Translations under genes and position numbers: made by a program
The notes under the pieces: generated by a model
Told to the model about the DNA's origin: nothing
The model's database searches: none
The model's input: the letters and a program-made list of their open reading frames with translations, nothing else
NCBI GenBank assembly: GCA_002451065.1
Contig: DKBC01000064.1
Location: 16,437-24,341, forward strand
Direction of reading: 5' to 3'
DNA: 7,905 nt
Source of the DNA: Betaproteobacteria bacterium UBA6910
Lineage (GTDB): Bacteria; Pseudomonadota; Gammaproteobacteria; Burkholderiales; UBA6910
Part shown: piece by piece, positions 6,185-7,905 of the stretch
Layout: each line of letters begins with the position of its first letter
How positions within the stretch are numbered: position 1 is the stretch's first letter

Positions 6185-7070
6185 CGGGGCCCTGCTCGAC
6201 GAGTTCTGCGATATCCTCTGGCTCGAGGACGGGCTCGCCCGGAACACGCTGGAAAGCTATCGGCGCGACATCGCCGGGCTCGCCGGCTGGCTCGGGAAGC
6301 GCCCTGGAGGCGACTTGCTCACCGCCTCCCATGCCGACATCCTGGACTATCTTGCCCACCGTGTCGAGGCCCGGGCCGGTCCGCGAACCACGAGCCGGCT
6401 GCTCTCCAGCATCAAGCGGTTCTATCGCTTTCTGCTGCGCCAAGGCCGAATCCAGGAGGACCCCAGTCTGCGCATCGAGGCGCCCAAGCTACCACGCAGC
6501 CTGCCCAAGTCCCTGTCCGAGCGGGACGTGGAAGTGCTTCTCGGCGCGCCCGACGTCGCGGACCACCTGGGCCTGCGTGACCGCGCCATGCTGGAGGTGC
6601 TCTACGCCAGCGGCTTGCGCGTGTCGGAACTGGTGGGGCTGCGGGTGACCCAAGTCAGCCTCGACATGGGGATCGTGCGGGTCATGGGCAAGGGTTCCAA
6701 GGAGCGCCTCGTGCCGCTGGGCGAGGAAGCGCTGACCTGGGTGCGGCGCTACCTTGCCGAATCGCGACCGGCCATCCTTCACAGACGCGCGGCCGATGCC
6801 CTTTTCGTCACCGCGCGCGCCGAGTCCATGACGCGGCAGGCGTTCTGGCACCTGATCCAGCGCTACGCGCGGAAGGCGGGACTTGGGCAACGGATCTCCC
6901 CGCACTCGCTGAGGCATGCCTTTGCGACCCACCTGCTCAATCACGGTGCCGATCTGCGCGTTGTACAGCTTCTGCTGGGCCACTCCGACGTCTCGACCAC
7001 CCAAATCTACACCCACGTGGCCCGGGAAAGGCTTAAGCAACTTCATGCTAGGCACCACCCCCGGGGCTGA
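6171..7070 (+). CDS. xerD: Site-specific tyrosine recombinase XerD
   Basis: With XerC, XerD resolves chromosome dimers at the dif site in the terminus, under control of FtsK at the division septum. The 299-residue product has the N-terminal core-binding domain (about 5-95, with NTLESYRRDI and SSIKRFYRFLL) and the C-terminal catalytic domain (about 112-295). All catalytic residues are visible: Arg150 in ASGLRVSEL, Lys174 in MGKGSK, His245 and Arg248 in SPHSLRHAFATHLL, His271 in LLGHSDVSTTQIYTHV and the nucleophile Tyr280. Spacing matches E. coli XerD (148, 172, 244, 247, 270, 279). The LLNHGADLRVVQLLLGHSDVSTTQ block favours XerD over XerC. There is no clear Shine-Dalgarno; the ATG overlaps the end of the alkyltransferase gene, so translation is probably coupled. 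The gene looks intact, in contrast to its upstream neighbour. Confidence 0.97.
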   Translation: MKDADGALLDEFCDILWLEDGLARNTLESYRRDIAGLAGWLGKRPGGDLLTASHADILDYLAHRVEARAGPRTTSRLLSSIKRFYRFLLRQGRIQEDPSLRIEAPKLPRSLPKSLSERDVEVLLGAPDVADHLGLRDRAMLEVLYASGLRVSELVGLRVTQVSLDMGIVRVMGKGSKERLVPLGEEALTWVRRYLAESRPAILHRRAADALFVTARAESMTRQAFWHLIQRYARKAGLGQRISPHSLRHAFATHLLNHGADLRVVQLLLGHSDVSTTQIYTHVARERLKQLHARHHPRG

Positions 7071-7123
7071 GTACCTACACGGTCGAGGGAAATCGTGCTT
7101 GACAGTGGGGTAACATATCGGCC

Positions 7124-7750
7124 GTGGCAACCTTGGTATTCATGGCTCTCGCTTATGTGATCGGCTCGATTCCTTTTGCCCTGGTTTCCAGCCGCATCTT
7201 CGCGCTTCCGGACCCCCGCACCTATGGCTCCGGCAACCCAGGCGCGACCAACGTTCTCAGGACCGGCCGCAAGGCCGCGGCGGCCGTCACGCTGGCCGGG
7301 GATGCCGCCAAGGGTTGGGCTGCGGTGGCCCTGGCTGCCGCAATCGGGCCGCGCTATGGCTTGGGCGAAGCCGGCGTCGCCGCCGTTGCCCTGGCCGCTT
7401 TTTTCGGTCACGTCTTCTCCATTTTCTTGGGCTTCAAGGGCGGCAAGGGGGTGGCCACGGCGGGCGGCGTGCTTCTCGCGCTCAACGGCTGGCTGGGGCT
7501 CGCCACCATTGCCACATGGGCCTTGGTGGCCGCAACGTGGCGCATCTCCTCGCTGGCGGCTCTTGTGACCGCCGCGCTGGCGCCGATTTACGCAGTATTT
7601 TTCTTTGGCGTCGGCGCTGTCGCTGGGGCGGTGGCCGTCATCTCGGTCCTGCTAATCTGGCGCCATCGCTCGAATATCCGGAACTTGCTCGCCGGAACAG
7701 AGGAAACGTTTGCCGCCCGCAATGAGGACGGGGGCGGACCGCAGCGCTGA
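7124..7750 (+). CDS. plsY: Acyl-phosphate:glycerol-3-phosphate acyltransferase PlsY
   Basis: PlsY is an inner-membrane enzyme that moves an acyl chain from acyl-phosphate (made by PlsX) to glycerol-3-phosphate, giving lysophosphatidic acid, the first step of phospholipid synthesis. The 208-residue product has several hydrophobic membrane segments and the three conserved loops: [13 protein letters not shown] at 34-46, [18 protein letters not shown] at 95-112 and [15 protein letters not shown] at 179-193. Length is normal for the family. The start is a GTG at 7124, giving [19 protein letters not shown]; the later in-frame ATG at 7142 would cut into the first membrane segment. No good Shine-Dalgarno precedes it. 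It follows xerD by 53 bases on the same strand and converges on tsaD, leaving a 23-base gap. This plsY-tsaD adjacency is common in proteobacteria. Confidence 0.96.
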   Translation: MATLVFMALAYVIGSIPFALVSSRIFALPDPRTYGSGNPGATNVLRTGRKAAAAVTLAGDAAKGWAAVALAAAIGPRYGLGEAGVAAVALAAFFGHVFSIFLGFKGGKGVATAGGVLLALNGWLGLATIATWALVAATWRISSLAALVTAALAPIYAVFFFGVGAVAGAVAVISVLLIWRHRSNIRNLLAGTEETFAARNEDGGGPQR

Positions 7751-7773
7751 ATGCTTGGCCTGGTCCCTTTGGT

Positions 7774-7905
7774 TCAGGGATTGAGCGCCAAACTCAAGTC
7801 CCACCGGGGACGCACGGTAAATCCAATGGACGGGGGCCGGGACCCCAGGCCTGCCCCCAGCCGCAGCGCGCCGGCGTATGCAATCATCGCGCCGTTGTCG
7901 GTGCA
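7774..7905 (-). CDS. tsaD: tRNA N6-threonylcarbamoyladenosine transferase TsaD, 3' part
   Basis: On the minus strand an open frame enters at the right edge and stops at 7774-7776, giving the last 43 residues of TsaD (also called Gcp/YgjD). It opens with the family motif [19 protein letters not shown], whose Asp is a metal ligand, and ends with [13 protein letters not shown]. TsaD, with TsaB and TsaE, transfers the threonylcarbamoyl group from its adenylate to A37 of tRNAs that read ANN codons, in the cytoplasm. Between GAG and the VRPRW motif the sequence [11 protein letters not shown] fits the variable stretch seen in relatives. The gene converges with plsY. Only the tail is in the window, so completeness cannot be judged. 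Confidence 0.93.
   Translation of the reverse strand, partial: CTDNGAMIAYAGALRLGAGLGSRPPSIGFTVRPRWDLSLALNP

Noticed and set aside
7099..7116. TTGACA at 7099-7104 followed by TAACAT at 7111-7116 as a promoter for plsY
   Set aside because: The spacing is only 6 bases, and no -10-like hexamer lies 16-18 bases after TTGACA, so it does not form a standard sigma-70 promoter.
7764..7780. TCCCT/AGGGA inverted repeat between plsY and tsaD as a shared terminator
   Set aside because: The stem has only 5 bp with a 7-base loop and no T tract on either strand, and part of it lies inside tsaD.

Overview
The window is GC-rich, almost fully coding, and reads as chromosomal DNA of a proteobacterium, most likely a betaproteobacterium. 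This is inferred from the TrmD and L19 sequences, the ogt-xerD overlap and the xerD-plsY/tsaD arrangement, not from a search. It holds no rRNA, tRNA, CRISPR array or insertion sequence. Nearly all genes are on the + strand; the partial gene at the right edge is on the - strand.

Layout. Positions 1-651 are the end of a translation operon: the 3' end of trmD (tRNA m1G37 methyltransferase) and rplS (ribosomal protein L19), closed by a strong intrinsic terminator at 673-697. From 712 to 2412 lies a large exported, repeat-like helical protein of unknown function. From 2497 to 5726 lies a metabolic block: a small SAF-domain UxaA-type subunit, its large partner subunit, a small exported chalcone-isomerase-like protein, and an Ldh_2-family (malate/lactate/sulfolactate type) dehydrogenase. 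From 5695 to 6184 is an O6-alkylguanine-DNA alkyltransferase gene whose parts lie in three reading frames. It overlaps the start of xerD (chromosome dimer resolution recombinase, 6171-7070). plsY (acyl-phosphate glycerol-3-phosphate acyltransferase, 7124-7750) follows and converges on the 3' end of tsaD (tRNA t6A synthesis) at the right edge.

How the genes may work together. The most interesting part is the middle block. A separate small UxaA subunit plus a separate large UxaA subunit is the architecture of (2R)-sulfolactate sulfo-lyase SuyAB, which splits (R)-sulfolactate into pyruvate and sulfite. The Ldh_2 dehydrogenase downstream is in the family of ComC, which interconverts sulfopyruvate and (R)-sulfolactate. 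Together they suggest a minimal organosulfonate-degrading module, though no SlcC, transporter, regulator or sulfite exporter is visible. Substrate assignment is inference, since UxaA and Ldh_2 proteins also act on other hydroxy-acids.

The second notable point is the alkyltransferase gene. Its codons are shifted twice by one base, each time at a short G run, on either side of a perfect 13-bp inverted repeat that covers the active-site codons. Restoring one G at each run gives a full-length composite with every key motif. That fits either assembly/sequencing error or very recent gene decay. Housekeeping genes around it look intact.
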